Positions 1 to 9,044 of a stretch of DNA of 64,000 bases are shown piece by piece. Under the pieces are notes generated by a model. It did not search any database. It saw only the letters and a program-made list of their open reading frames with translations, and had not been told where the DNA came from. The stretch is from Bog-473 sp963804055 (GTDB lineage Bacteria > Actinomycetota > Acidimicrobiia > Acidimicrobiales > RAAP-2), in NCBI GenBank assembly GCA_963804055.1, contig CAWDOU010000005.1:124001-188000 (forward strand), given 5' to 3'. The stretch's first letter is position 1. Each line of letters starts with the position of its first letter. The position numbers and the translations under genes were made by a program.

Positions 1-1
1 G

Positions 2-814
2 ACCATTGCCGTGGCAGACGTTGGCTATGTGTTCGATTCTCGTGTCGTCTCAGCCGGAGCGGCCGTCGAGCTGGTGCAGATCGGTTCTCTCGTCCACGAC
101 GACATCTTCGACCGCGCCGCAACTCGCAGAGGTACGCCGACCATCAATGCCGTGGAAGGTCGGGACCAGGCCCTTTTGGCCGGTACGTACCTGATGGCAC
201 GCGCCGCTTCAGAAGCCACCTCAGCGGGACAGCAGGTGGCCGCGGATGTTGCACGCACGGTAGGTCTTCTGTGCATCGGACAGGCCACAGAGACCCAGCA
301 TCTCTTCGATCTCACCCAGACGATTGACAGGTACCTGTTCACGATCGAAGCCAAGACTGCCGCCCTCTTCGCCTGCTCGTGTCGGGTTGGAGCGCTCACC
401 GCCGGTTTGTCGGAGGAGCACGTCGCTGCATTCGGGAAGTTCGGCAACGACTTCGGTATGGCGTTCCAGCTCATTGACGACGTCCTGGACTTGATCGGTG
501 ACCCGGATCGTTTGGGCAAGCCCGTCGGCGCTGATCTTCGTGGTGGTGTTCTCACGATGCCCGCATTGCTCGAGCTGGCGGATCCCACGGGCGGTGATCT
601 CAAAGCGCTGTTGACGCATCGGCGGGAAGTCGATCTTGACCAAGCGACCAGGATGATCATCAGATCCGGTCGAATCGAGGAAGCTGTCGAAACGGCCCGT
701 CGGTACGCCGACGAGGCGGCCGATGCAATCGCGCGGATTCCCGGGACAGATCTTCTGTCGACATTTCCGGTTTCCTATTTGGATTGGGCGCTCGAGGAAT
801 TCGTTGCTGCATGA
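2..814 (+). CDS. Polyprenyl diphosphate synthase, 5'-truncated by window edge
   Basis: This is a trans-isoprenyl diphosphate synthase that elongates allylic diphosphates with IPP, probably to make the side chain of menaquinone or a carrier lipid. The reading frame is open at the window edge, so the N-terminus is missing; 270 residues are visible. The first aspartate-rich motif appears as VHDDIFDRA, somewhat shortened around the second Asp pair, and the second as LIDDVLD, with the GKPVGADLRGG segment typical of long-chain synthases just after it. The neighbouring methyltransferase would fit quinone biosynthesis, but that link is inference. Chain length cannot be read from the sequence. Confidence 0.88.
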   Translation, partial: TIAVADVGYVFDSRVVSAGAAVELVQIGSLVHDDIFDRAATRRGTPTINAVEGRDQALLAGTYLMARAASEATSAGQQVAADVARTVGLLCIGQATETQHLFDLTQTIDRYLFTIEAKTAALFACSCRVGALTAGLSEEHVAAFGKFGNDFGMAFQLIDDVLDLIGDPDRLGKPVGADLRGGVLTMPALLELADPTGGDLKALLTHRREVDLDQATRMIIRSGRIEEAVETARRYADEAADAIARIPGTDLLSTFPVSYLDWALEEFVAA

Positions 815-853
815 GGCTCCGCGTGCTCTCGATTCTGTATTGCCCGGCAGTTC

Positions 854-1702
854 ATGTCGATGGGGAGTGGCCTTGTGGTTGAGGAGGCGCCGACCCATGA
901 GTCACTGCGCCCTGAGGCACGATGGCTGTACGGGGCGGATGCGTCCGGCTATGACGCCGGACGCCCCGACTATCCCGAAAGCGTCTATGCGGTCCTCGTC
1001 GAGAGCTGCGGACTCCAAGCCGGCGTGGACGTTGTCGAGTGTGGTCCGGGTTCGGGCCAAGTGACACGCAGGCTCGTTGCAGCAGGTGCGCGAGTTGTTG
1101 CCGTGGAGCCCGACCCGGGAATGAGGACGTTCCTCCGCCAGATCCTCCCGGCACCCGATGTCGAGATCATTCAAGCGACCTTTGAGGACGCACCTCTTGC
1201 CAGAGATCATTTCGACCTGATGGTGGCGGCTACATCATTTCACTGGGTAGATCAAACAGTCGGCCTGAACAAGGTCATGGACGCGCTGCGCCCCGGTGGA
1301 TGGGCCGCCATCTGGTGGACGATATTCGGCGACCCACTTCGTCCCGATACCTTCAACGAGGTTCTGACGGAACTGCTCGGACGCGATCCTGGACACCAAG
1401 CGCCGGGCTCACGGTTCCAATTGGACGAAGGGAGTCGTCGAGCGGATCTCACCAGCGCCGGCTTTGAAAATGTATCGAGCAATCGGATCGAGTGGACCGC
1501 ATCCATGAGCACCGAGTCGACACGGGCGCTCTACAACACCATGATCAATGTGCGGTGCCTTCCTGAAGCCGAGCGGGCCCGCATCCTCGATGCGATCGAA
1601 AGCGTTGTTGACGATCGCTTTGGTGGATTCGTGGAGCGACCGTTCGTCACCGTGCTCTATTGCGGTCAGAAGCCCTGGCGAGACAATGGCAAACGTATCT
1701 GA
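854..1702 (+). CDS. Class I SAM-dependent methyltransferase
   Basis: The protein is a 282-residue Rossmann-fold methyltransferase. Motif I is VVECGPGSGQVTRRL, followed by an acidic residue at the end of strand 2 (AVEPDPGM) that should bind the SAM ribose. The later FDLMVAATSFHWV segment resembles motif IV of the UbiE/TAM-like family. The substrate is unknown. It lies 39 nt after the prenyl synthase gene on the same strand, so a role in prenyl-quinone chemistry is possible but unproven. The ATG at 854 was chosen because it gives a normal N-terminal lead into motif I; a second ATG lies two codons later. Confidence 0.8.
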   Translation: MSMGSGLVVEEAPTHESLRPEARWLYGADASGYDAGRPDYPESVYAVLVESCGLQAGVDVVECGPGSGQVTRRLVAAGARVVAVEPDPGMRTFLRQILPAPDVEIIQATFEDAPLARDHFDLMVAATSFHWVDQTVGLNKVMDALRPGGWAAIWWTIFGDPLRPDTFNEVLTELLGRDPGHQAPGSRFQLDEGSRRADLTSAGFENVSSNRIEWTASMSTESTRALYNTMINVRCLPEAERARILDAIESVVDDRFGGFVERPFVTVLYCGQKPWRDNGKRI

Positions 1703-1722
1703 GCTCTGTGGATTGAAAGAAC

Positions 1723-2328
1723 GTGATGACAGCGCGTGATCAGCCACAACGCGTAGATGTCGAAGCAATCCTCCGTTCGCTCCCACCCAACGCTGGCACA
1801 ACCAAGATCGTCGGCATCGACGGCCATGGGGGTTCCGGAAAGACCACTCTGGCTGCCCGACTTGCCCGCTCAGTGGGGGCCGAGACGGTTCACACGGACG
1901 ATTTCGCGAGCTGGGACAACCCGAAGGAGTGGTGGCCACGCTTGATTGAGGAGATCCTCGATCCCGTCGCACGAGGAGCCAGGACACTCAGCTATCGCCG
2001 ATCACAATGGTGGGAGGGCCATCAGAGAGCGCCGATCCGGGATCAGCTGGTCACGCCCGTCATGATTCTCGAGGGAGTGGGTGCTCTTCGTCGGGAGTTT
2101 CGCCCGTACCTCTGTCTTGGTGTCTATGTCGCCGCGTCCAGAGACGTCTGCCTGGAGCGAGGCGTGACCCGTGACGCGGCTTTTGGCACGCCCGAGACGA
2201 TCAGAGACCTTTGGCAGCGATACTTCAGTGACGAAGAGAAGTACATGGCCCGGGATCAGCCCGAGCGCTACGCGTGCATCGTCGTTGATGGCTCGCAGCC
2301 GTTCGAGGATCAGCTCGCACTTCGGTGA
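1723..2328 (+). CDS. Uridine-kinase-like P-loop kinase
   Basis: A 201-residue nucleoside or small-molecule kinase of the uridine kinase/AAA type. The Walker A motif is GHGGSGKTTLA near residue 35, followed by an HTDDF segment that matches the substrate-binding aspartate region of this family. A basic stretch, RGVTRD, could form the lid. It follows the methyltransferase by 20 nt on the same strand and converges on the penicillin-binding protein gene. The exact substrate cannot be inferred, and the protein may be a general phosphotransferase rather than a true uridine kinase. Confidence 0.75.
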   Translation: MMTARDQPQRVDVEAILRSLPPNAGTTKIVGIDGHGGSGKTTLAARLARSVGAETVHTDDFASWDNPKEWWPRLIEEILDPVARGARTLSYRRSQWWEGHQRAPIRDQLVTPVMILEGVGALRREFRPYLCLGVYVAASRDVCLERGVTRDAAFGTPETIRDLWQRYFSDEEKYMARDQPERYACIVVDGSQPFEDQLALR

Positions 2329-2333
2329 AGTCC

Positions 2334-4547
2334 TCAGCCGGCCGGTGGCGCGCCCGACGTCGTGGTCGGTGTCGGGGTGCCAGCCACCGGGTTCGCGGTG
2401 GGCGCCGCAGAGGACGGCGGCCTGGCGGCCGTGGGAACCACTGCCGGTTGGACCGGATTCGTATAGAGGTAATTGTAGATCTGCGCCACGGCAGGTGCTG
2501 CTGCCTGTGCCCCGTAACCACCGTGGTCGATGACGACGACAACGACGTATTCCGGTGTTCCGGGTGAATGATTGGTCGGACCGAAGCCGACGAACCAGGA
2601 ATTCGGCTCTTTGTCCAACCCGACGTCTGCCGTTCCCGTCTTGCCGGCAATCGGGTACGTATTCATCGGAAACTTGGCGTACTGGGTGAATGCCGCATTT
2701 GCCGTTCCGGCTGCAGAGTTCACAACTCCTTCGAAACCCGCCAGCATTGGTTGATAGGCCGAAGGAGGAAGGCTGACATGTCCCGTTACCTTCGGCGAGA
2801 ACTGCTTCACCACATTGCCCGAGGGGGTCACAACGGCGGCTGCGACTTGCGGCTGGTACCTGGTCCCACCATTGGCGAAGGTCGCATACGCCACGGCCTG
2901 CTGCATCGGGGTGACCAAGGTCTCACCCTGGCCAAAGGCCGTCTCGACATTTTCACCGACGTAGTAGCTCGCATTCGGGTAGTCGGTCGGGTCCGCCTTG
3001 TGGAGCGCCGCCCGCTCGGCGGCCCCGTCGACCTCGCCGACATCTTCTCCGGGCAAATCGATGCCGGTCGCGTGACCCAAGCCGTAATCTGCTGCCGTTT
3101 GTTGAATGCCCTCGGGGTCCTTGGAGTAATAGAACTCGTCCCCGAGCGCATAGAAGTAATAGTCATCCGACTTGGTCAACGCCAGCTGCATGTCGGTCGG
3201 ACCGGCATCGGATGCCTCGTCGTCTTTGAACGAGCATTGCCCGTTGCAGGTCTGGGGAATTCTGTACGTGCCTGTGTCGTCGACGGAGGTGCCGGCATCG
3301 ATGAGGCCGTCGTTGAGCGCTGCCGTCGCGGTGCTCAGCTTGAAGGTAGACCCAGGCGTGTATTCACCGTCGATCGCATAGTCGACGAGGGGACACCCCG
3401 TCGTGGCCGAAGTCGTGTTGCAGCCGGCCGAAAGAGTCTTGTAGTCGGCGTTTGAGATCCCGCCCACCCACTCGTTCAGGCTGTATGTCGGCGACGACGC
3501 CATGGCCAGCACCGCACCGGTCTGGGTGTTCAACACGACTGCCGCACCGTCGTTGGCAGTCGGATACTTGTGCGTCGTGGGGTCGATGGTGTGGCGGTCG
3601 TTGACCATGGTCTGCTCGAGGACGCCTTGCACGTATTCCTGCAGACCGAGGTCGATGTTTGACACCACGGTGTCGCCCTGAATGGGATCGGTCTTGCGGA
3701 GCGTGCCGACAACCTGGCCCTGCGCATTGACCGCGAGCGCTTCTTGACCGGAGGTGCCCCGTAGATACTGCTCGTACTCATTCTCGAGTCCGGTCTGGCC
3801 GTATTCGCTGGCCTGGGTGTACCCGGCGCTGGGATTGGCCTTCAACTCTGCCGACGAGATCGGGCTCACGTAGCCGAGTACCGGCGTGGCGACCGCCGTG
3901 CTGCCCTGATTCTGTGGGTAGTCGCGCTGAGTGACCGCTTGGACCGACACTCCAGGGAACTGCGATGCGTGGTCCTCCAGGTACTCGACCACGTTCATCG
4001 GGGCTGGGTTCAACACCGGGACAGGCTCGTACTGACTGTATTGGGAATCGGCGATCGCCTGCTTGATCTGCGTGGGTGTCTCTCCGACCAGGCCTGCCAC
4101 GTCACCCACGATGCGCGGGTCATTGAGTGCAGCCGCCCGGGACAGGACGATCTCCTGCTGGACGACGTCACCGGCCATGATCGTGTCGTTGCGATCGACG
4201 ATCTCACCGCGGGGAGCCGGGACGCTGATCACCCGGACCTCATTGGAGGTGACGGCAGCGGCATAGGAGCTGGCGTCGACCACCTGAAGCGTCCAGAGGC
4301 GCAGGATCAAGACCAGGAAGAGGGCAATGACCACTCCCGCGATCACGCGCAGACGGACGTTGGGACGAGATGGTTCGTCCTCGGGTGATCCGACCAGGGT
4401 GGCGACATTGACCGACTTGCGTTCCCGTATTCGCGGTTGGCGAGCAGTCGTCCGCCACGACCCCTCCCGAGCAGATCGCCGTGTTCGTTTCGACGGCTTT
4501 GGTTGGACGCGGCTGCCCCGAAAGGGATGGCGCAATGACCGCGTCAC
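2334..4547 (-). CDS. Class B penicillin-binding protein (PBP2/FtsI-like transpeptidase)
   Basis: This 737-residue protein is a membrane-anchored peptidoglycan DD-transpeptidase. It has a basic cytoplasmic N-terminus, one transmembrane segment at about residues 66-86, a dimerisation region, and a transpeptidase domain. All three catalytic motifs are visible: STFK with the active serine near residue 400, SDD near 460 (the SxD form usual in PBP2-type enzymes), and KTGTA near 636. The C-terminal 40 residues are a Pro/Thr/Ala-rich tail. The frame begins with GTG at 4547; an internal GTG about 47 codons later, nearer the membrane anchor, is also possible. It is likely involved in elongation or septal wall synthesis. 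Confidence 0.92.
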   Translation of the reverse strand: MTRSLRHPFRGSRVQPKPSKRTRRSAREGSWRTTARQPRIRERKSVNVATLVGSPEDEPSRPNVRLRVIAGVVIALFLVLILRLWTLQVVDASSYAAAVTSNEVRVISVPAPRGEIVDRNDTIMAGDVVQQEIVLSRAAALNDPRIVGDVAGLVGETPTQIKQAIADSQYSQYEPVPVLNPAPMNVVEYLEDHASQFPGVSVQAVTQRDYPQNQGSTAVATPVLGYVSPISSAELKANPSAGYTQASEYGQTGLENEYEQYLRGTSGQEALAVNAQGQVVGTLRKTDPIQGDTVVSNIDLGLQEYVQGVLEQTMVNDRHTIDPTTHKYPTANDGAAVVLNTQTGAVLAMASSPTYSLNEWVGGISNADYKTLSAGCNTTSATTGCPLVDYAIDGEYTPGSTFKLSTATAALNDGLIDAGTSVDDTGTYRIPQTCNGQCSFKDDEASDAGPTDMQLALTKSDDYYFYALGDEFYYSKDPEGIQQTAADYGLGHATGIDLPGEDVGEVDGAAERAALHKADPTDYPNASYYVGENVETAFGQGETLVTPMQQAVAYATFANGGTRYQPQVAAAVVTPSGNVVKQFSPKVTGHVSLPPSAYQPMLAGFEGVVNSAAGTANAAFTQYAKFPMNTYPIAGKTGTADVGLDKEPNSWFVGFGPTNHSPGTPEYVVVVVIDHGGYGAQAAAPAVAQIYNYLYTNPVQPAVVPTAARPPSSAAPTANPVAGTPTPTTTSGAPPAG

Positions 4548-4714
4548 TACCGAGCTCTCCCCGAGGGCCGTGCCGTCCCCATCAGCGACCGAGGGTAGCC
4601 GTGCCCCGAGCGATCAGGATCGCGGGAGAACGGCGCCGAACTCCATTCATCGCTCACAGCTGCCGGACGTGTACCGGAAGGACCAGGACCAGTCGGTCAT
4701 GAGACACTGATGAA

Positions 4715-5212
4715 GTGGAGTACCTCACGGAGAAATGGGGTGGGAGGGCGCACAAGCGAGGCACCGTAGACCTGCTCGGTCGAGATCACTGTGGATCATG
4801 GCTGTGGGGCGCCGCGGGACGCCGCATTGAGCTCGCCGGTGGCGCCGCGTTCGTGACCGAGAACGACGCTTTGACCTTGATACCGAATGGCGCCTGGTGG
4901 GCCTGCGCATGGTGGATCGGTCACCCAGAAGTCGATCTCTACGTCGATATCTGCACACCATCTCGTTTGGAGGCTGAGCGGGTCACTCATATCGATCTGG
5001 ATCTCGATGTGGTCCGCTTTCGTGACGGCCGCGTCGAGATCGTCGACAGGGATGAGTTCGATGTGCACCGTGTGGCTTTTGGGTACCCCGACGAGATCGT
5101 CGATGGCGCGGACAGGGCCGCTGCTCAGGTCCTGGATCTCATTTTGGGCAATGCGTCACCATTCGATGGATCCGCCGCCCATGAGTGGATCCACAAGGCC
5201 CGCGCCGTCTAG
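4715..5212 (+). CDS. DUF402 domain protein
   Basis: A 165-residue protein whose central DLYVDICTP segment and later DLDLDVVRFRDG / VDRDEFD segments match the DUF402 fold, known from FomD and the FAU-1/RNase E-linked family. Some members hydrolyse nucleoside diphosphates or CMP-phosphonate esters. The conserved acidic residues that would bind metal are present. It starts with GTG at 4715 and is transcribed divergently from the penicillin-binding protein gene across a 167-bp gap that must hold both promoters. The physiological substrate is unknown. Confidence 0.7.
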   Translation: MEYLTEKWGGRAHKRGTVDLLGRDHCGSWLWGAAGRRIELAGGAAFVTENDALTLIPNGAWWACAWWIGHPEVDLYVDICTPSRLEAERVTHIDLDLDVVRFRDGRVEIVDRDEFDVHRVAFGYPDEIVDGADRAAAQVLDLILGNASPFDGSAAHEWIHKARAV

Positions 5213-5234
5213 CGGCCGGACCGTGCGGTCGACG

Positions 5235-6257
5235 TCACGTGGTCTCGATGAGCGAGTTGATCCTGGCATTCAGGGCCGCTTGATTCGCAATATGGACGTA
5301 CACCTCTTGCGGGTGACCGATGCCGGATCCCCAGGACAACCCACCCTGGCTGTTGATGACCGCCGCGCCGCCCTGGCCCAACTCCGAGAAACTCCCTGGT
5401 GCGGCGTCCACCGCATACAGCAGCGTCGGACCGTCCCAATCGCCGTCCCCTGGCGGCCCACATTTGAAGAGATCCTCGTAGACGATCCGCATCGGGTTCT
5501 TCGGCGCCATGGCAGTACAGAGCCCGGCGCCGACCTTCGTATAGACGCCCGCGAATCCGTCGACCCAGGCCATCGGTGTGGGCCACCCGTTCGTGCCGAC
5601 AAGCTGCACGGTGGCGGCTCTGTCGATACGTTCGTTGGTGAAGGCCGGGCCTCCAGTCGGGAAGAGCCCGTCCTCGATCACGAGGTTCTTCACCTTTTTC
5701 TCGACGAGAGCTCGCCCCGGCAGGGTGCTGCCCTGGCCCGGTCCCGAACGAAGGAGACCGGCCAAGTTGGTGTCGCCGCCGAGAGCGACCACCGTCACGC
5801 TGTGGTCGGGCTGGGCCGCCAAGAGCCGACGGTACAGAGGCACCGCCGCCTGAGCCTGCGTGCTGTTCCGAATCGCGTGGGGCAGCTCTTTCGCCAACAG
5901 ATCGCTGTAGCCGTGGGCCGCGGTGTCTGCCGACGTATCCGTGACGACCCCGACCGGAATCCGGCTGTGGCCGTACGCGGTATCGATGGCGTCGAGTGCC
6001 GCGGCAGCCACCGGGTTGCGGACATCCGACATGACACCGAGAATCTGGACCTTGCCCTGCTGCTGGAGGACATTGGCCATCCCCATCGCGGTCGCATCGT
6101 CCCACCACAAAGAGAGGTCCGTGTCGATGATGATGTGGTGCGGGCCACTGCTGCCGGCGTCGACCGACGCTGAGCTCGGTGAGGCGAAGCCGAAGAGACC
6201 GGCGGCCGCCATTGTCCCGAAGGTGAGTCCGACTGCACCCACGAACCGCGTCCACAC
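5235..6257 (-). CDS. Secreted nucleoside-hydrolase-like protein with altered metal motif
   Basis: A 340-residue protein with a signal peptide ending near residue 31 (SPSSASVDA) followed by an inosine/uridine-preferring nucleoside hydrolase-like domain. The N-terminal metal motif, normally DxDxGxDD, reads DTDLSLWWDD: the four aspartates are kept but the spacer is two residues longer and lacks the glycine. Downstream segments ALGGDTNLA and NPMRIVYEDLF fit the family fold. It would act outside the membrane, perhaps in purine or ribose scavenging. The gene converges on the DUF402 gene. Because of the altered motif, catalytic activity on ribonucleosides is uncertain. Confidence 0.72.
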   Translation of the reverse strand: MWTRFVGAVGLTFGTMAAAGLFGFASPSSASVDAGSSGPHHIIIDTDLSLWWDDATAMGMANVLQQQGKVQILGVMSDVRNPVAAAALDAIDTAYGHSRIPVGVVTDTSADTAAHGYSDLLAKELPHAIRNSTQAQAAVPLYRRLLAAQPDHSVTVVALGGDTNLAGLLRSGPGQGSTLPGRALVEKKVKNLVIEDGLFPTGGPAFTNERIDRAATVQLVGTNGWPTPMAWVDGFAGVYTKVGAGLCTAMAPKNPMRIVYEDLFKCGPPGDGDWDGPTLLYAVDAAPGSFSELGQGGAAVINSQGGLSWGSGIGHPQEVYVHIANQAALNARINSLIETT

Positions 6258-6421
6258 CTAGCTCAAACTACCTGGGGCGACCGATTTCATCTCGCTGGAC
6301 TTCGGCCATGCGGTACTCTCCTGCGAGCTCATCCCGAGTGACCTGAGGGACCTGGCCCTTTGACGGTCCGACACCCGGCCTCCTCGGCACGGTGCCACTG
6401 CCAGGATCGATGAGGAGCCCC

Positions 6422-6991
6422 ATGACGGTCGAAGCACACGTGGTGTACCGCGTCGGCGTTACCGGCGACGCAGACGCCGTGGCCGCGCTCCACGCCGAGA
6501 GCTGGCGCCGTCATTACCGAGGCGCCTACTCCGATACGTACCTCGATGGCGACATCGTCGCCGACCGGCGGAAGGTGTGGGCCGGCCGGATGGCGCACCC
6601 ACGAGAAGACCAGTGCACCATTGTGGCAACGCAAGGCGGCATCCTCGTCGGCTTCATCCACATCGCGCTCGACGTCGACGCCACGTGGGGTGCGCTCATC
6701 GACAACCTGCACGTGACGGCCGAACGCACGCGCGGCGGAATCGGATCCACCCTGCTCCGCACCGCCGGCGGGGTCGTGGCCGAGCGCAGGCCGTCCTGGG
6801 GCATGTATCTGTGGGTGCTGGAGCAGAACGCGGCGGCGCAACGGTTCTACAGGGCAAGAGGCGGAGTCTGCGTCGAGCGGGCCCACGTCACGCCGCCGGG
6901 AGGCGACCCATCACGGCTCACCGGCCAACCTTCGAAGCTCCGCTATGCCTGGTCCGACCCCACAGCACTCACATTCAGAGAGCAGGAATGA
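6422..6991 (+). CDS. GNAT family N-acetyltransferase
   Basis: A 189-residue acetyl-CoA-dependent N-acetyltransferase. It shows the GNAT layout: an N-terminal AVAALHAESWRRHYRGAY segment, a central beta strand, then the acetyl-CoA pyrophosphate loop ERTRGGIGSTLL, and a C-terminal NAAAQRFYRARGG segment typical of the family. The ATG at 6422 was preferred over an in-frame ATG at 6392 because a GAGGAG Shine-Dalgarno lies 4 nt upstream of 6422 and family proteins start close to the first strand. The acyl acceptor is not predictable. Confidence 0.85.
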   Translation: MTVEAHVVYRVGVTGDADAVAALHAESWRRHYRGAYSDTYLDGDIVADRRKVWAGRMAHPREDQCTIVATQGGILVGFIHIALDVDATWGALIDNLHVTAERTRGGIGSTLLRTAGGVVAERRPSWGMYLWVLEQNAAAQRFYRARGGVCVERAHVTPPGGDPSRLTGQPSKLRYAWSDPTALTFREQE

Positions 6992-7139
6992 GCACCGCCC
7001 CCTCGTCGGCGCCTCGGAGTGCCGGATCACCATGGACGATCCCGTGCGGTGTCATGCTTGCTGCGCTCAGTCGGAGCTGCACGCCATACGATCGTCGCAC
7101 GGCGGCAGGGACGACCCCTGAGTCCGACCTCCTCGCACC

Positions 7140-8978
7140 ATGACAGAGACCCACGCCGCCGAATCCCAGGGTGACACCGAGCACATCAGCTTGGACCCGG
7201 CGGGTCGGATGTGGAAGACGGCTCTCGTTGTGGCGGCCTACGCCGTGCTGGGATTCGCGTTCTTCAATCAGGTGTGGAGTCACCCTTCGACGACCATGCA
7301 GCTGGGTGGGGACCAGTTCAACTTCGTCTGGCTCCTCCAGTCGACCGCAAACGCCCTTTCCGGACTTCACAACCCCTTCTACTCCGACCATCTCAACTAC
7401 CCCTTCGGGGTCAATCTCGTCGCCAACGCCGGCGTAGTCGGGCTCGGGACGATATTTGCTCCCATCACCTGGATCTTCGGCCCGGTGGCGAGCTTCAACA
7501 CGGTCGAAACGCTGAGCTTGACTGCTTCCGCGTTCGGCGGATATTTCTTCGTCCTGCGTTGGGTGTCCTGGCGCCCGGCGGCATTCGTCGGCGGTCTGCT
7601 CTACGGGTTCTCGCCCTACGTGATCGCGCAGACCGGACACATAAACCTCACCTTCGTTGTCCTGCCACCTCTGATCCTGCTGATGGTGCACGAGATCGTC
7701 GTGCGGCAGACGTGGACGTCTCGGCGTTCCGGCGTCGTGCTCGCCCTCCTCTGCGTGGCCCAATTCTTCATTTCGAGCGAGCTGCTCTTCGACACGGTGC
7801 TCATCGGTGCAATTGCGGTGGCCTGTGTCGCAATCGTGGCGCGGAGCGAGATCGCGTCGCACGCTCGAACAGCACTCCATTCACTGGGCTGGGCGATCGG
7901 AGTTGGCGTCGTGCTCCTCGCCTATCCCATCTGGTTCGCGCTGCGCGGTCCGGCGCACATCAACGGGTTGATCCAGAACATCCCACAGGCCTACCGAGCC
8001 AATCTGCCCGGTCCTGTCGTCCCGGACTCGAGGCTTCTTCTTGCTCCGAGTCACTTCGCTCGGATTGCCGATCATTTTGCGAGCAGCACGGCAGAGAACG
8101 GTTCCTACCTCGGCATCACGCTGCTGATGGTGCTCCTGGCTGGGACGATCCTGCTGTGGCGGGTTCGTGCAGTGCGAGTCGCGGCAATCGTCGGGACGGC
8201 GGCCTTCGTGCTCTCTCTCGGGGCCGGCCTCGTCGTCCGCGACGAACCGTCGCTCAACGGAAGCGGCGTGCCGCTCCCCGGTTGGATACTCTTCAAGACT
8301 CCCCTTCTGGAGAACGCCATCCCCGCCCGGTACGCACTGTTCTCCGCGCTCTTTGCCGCGCTCATCCTGGGGATCGTGCTGGACCGGCTCCGCCGTCGGC
8401 TTCTCAGCCGCGGCCGATCATTTCCCTGGCTGGCATGGACTGCACCCATCGGCCTCGCAGCGTTCGCACTGTTCCCATTGATTCCAGAGCCGCTCGCCGG
8501 AGTGGGTCCCGTCGACCTCCCGCTCTACTTCAGTTCGTCGGCGGTCCGACACATCCCCGAAGGCAGCGTCGCCGTTCTGTATCCGTACCCGTCGAGCGAC
8601 CATCAATCGGCACAACTCTGGCAGGCAGCGACCGGGATCGGGTTCCGACAGCCTGGCACGGTGCCCCCATTGGCGGTACCGAATGCGACCAACGGACACG
8701 TCGCCTACACACGCGCCCTGGGGTTCGGTCGCGTCACGGTCACGTCCGCGACGCTGATCGGCATGGCGGGCGGGCACATTCCGCCGGAGACGTCGGCCGT
8801 TCGCTCATCCCTCCTGGCGCAGTTCCGCTCATGGCACGTGCAGAGTCTCGTCGCGGTGCCGGCTGGCACTCCGGATCCCGCGGGCGCGATCGCCTTCTTC
8901 TCCTGGCTCTTCGGACGCCAGCCGGTCATCACCCCAGGGAGTGAGACGACCTACGCCTGGTACCGCCTCAGTCGATGA
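7140..8978 (+). CDS. Polytopic membrane protein, possible GT-C-type glycosyltransferase
   Basis: A 612-residue integral membrane protein with about ten or more hydrophobic segments between residues 25 and 450 and a C-terminal extracytoplasmic region of about 150 residues. The first external loop carries GGDQFNFVWLL, an acidic motif in the position where GT-C lipid-linked-sugar glycosyltransferases keep a catalytic Asp, and later loops contain NYPFG and YGFSPYV. This architecture resembles actinobacterial membrane glycosyltransferases, but I cannot name a family with certainty. It stands alone, 148 nt after the GNAT gene. Confidence 0.6.
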   Translation: MTETHAAESQGDTEHISLDPAGRMWKTALVVAAYAVLGFAFFNQVWSHPSTTMQLGGDQFNFVWLLQSTANALSGLHNPFYSDHLNYPFGVNLVANAGVVGLGTIFAPITWIFGPVASFNTVETLSLTASAFGGYFFVLRWVSWRPAAFVGGLLYGFSPYVIAQTGHINLTFVVLPPLILLMVHEIVVRQTWTSRRSGVVLALLCVAQFFISSELLFDTVLIGAIAVACVAIVARSEIASHARTALHSLGWAIGVGVVLLAYPIWFALRGPAHINGLIQNIPQAYRANLPGPVVPDSRLLLAPSHFARIADHFASSTAENGSYLGITLLMVLLAGTILLWRVRAVRVAAIVGTAAFVLSLGAGLVVRDEPSLNGSGVPLPGWILFKTPLLENAIPARYALFSALFAALILGIVLDRLRRRLLSRGRSFPWLAWTAPIGLAAFALFPLIPEPLAGVGPVDLPLYFSSSAVRHIPEGSVAVLYPYPSSDHQSAQLWQAATGIGFRQPGTVPPLAVPNATNGHVAYTRALGFGRVTVTSATLIGMAGGHIPPETSAVRSSLLAQFRSWHVQSLVAVPAGTPDPAGAIAFFSWLFGRQPVITPGSETTYAWYRLSR

Positions 8979-9044
8979 CGGCCTGACCGCCCAGCGGCGA
9001 TCGCCGGAGGACAGTGAGGAAGGGCCTTTGCCGATAGCTCTGGT

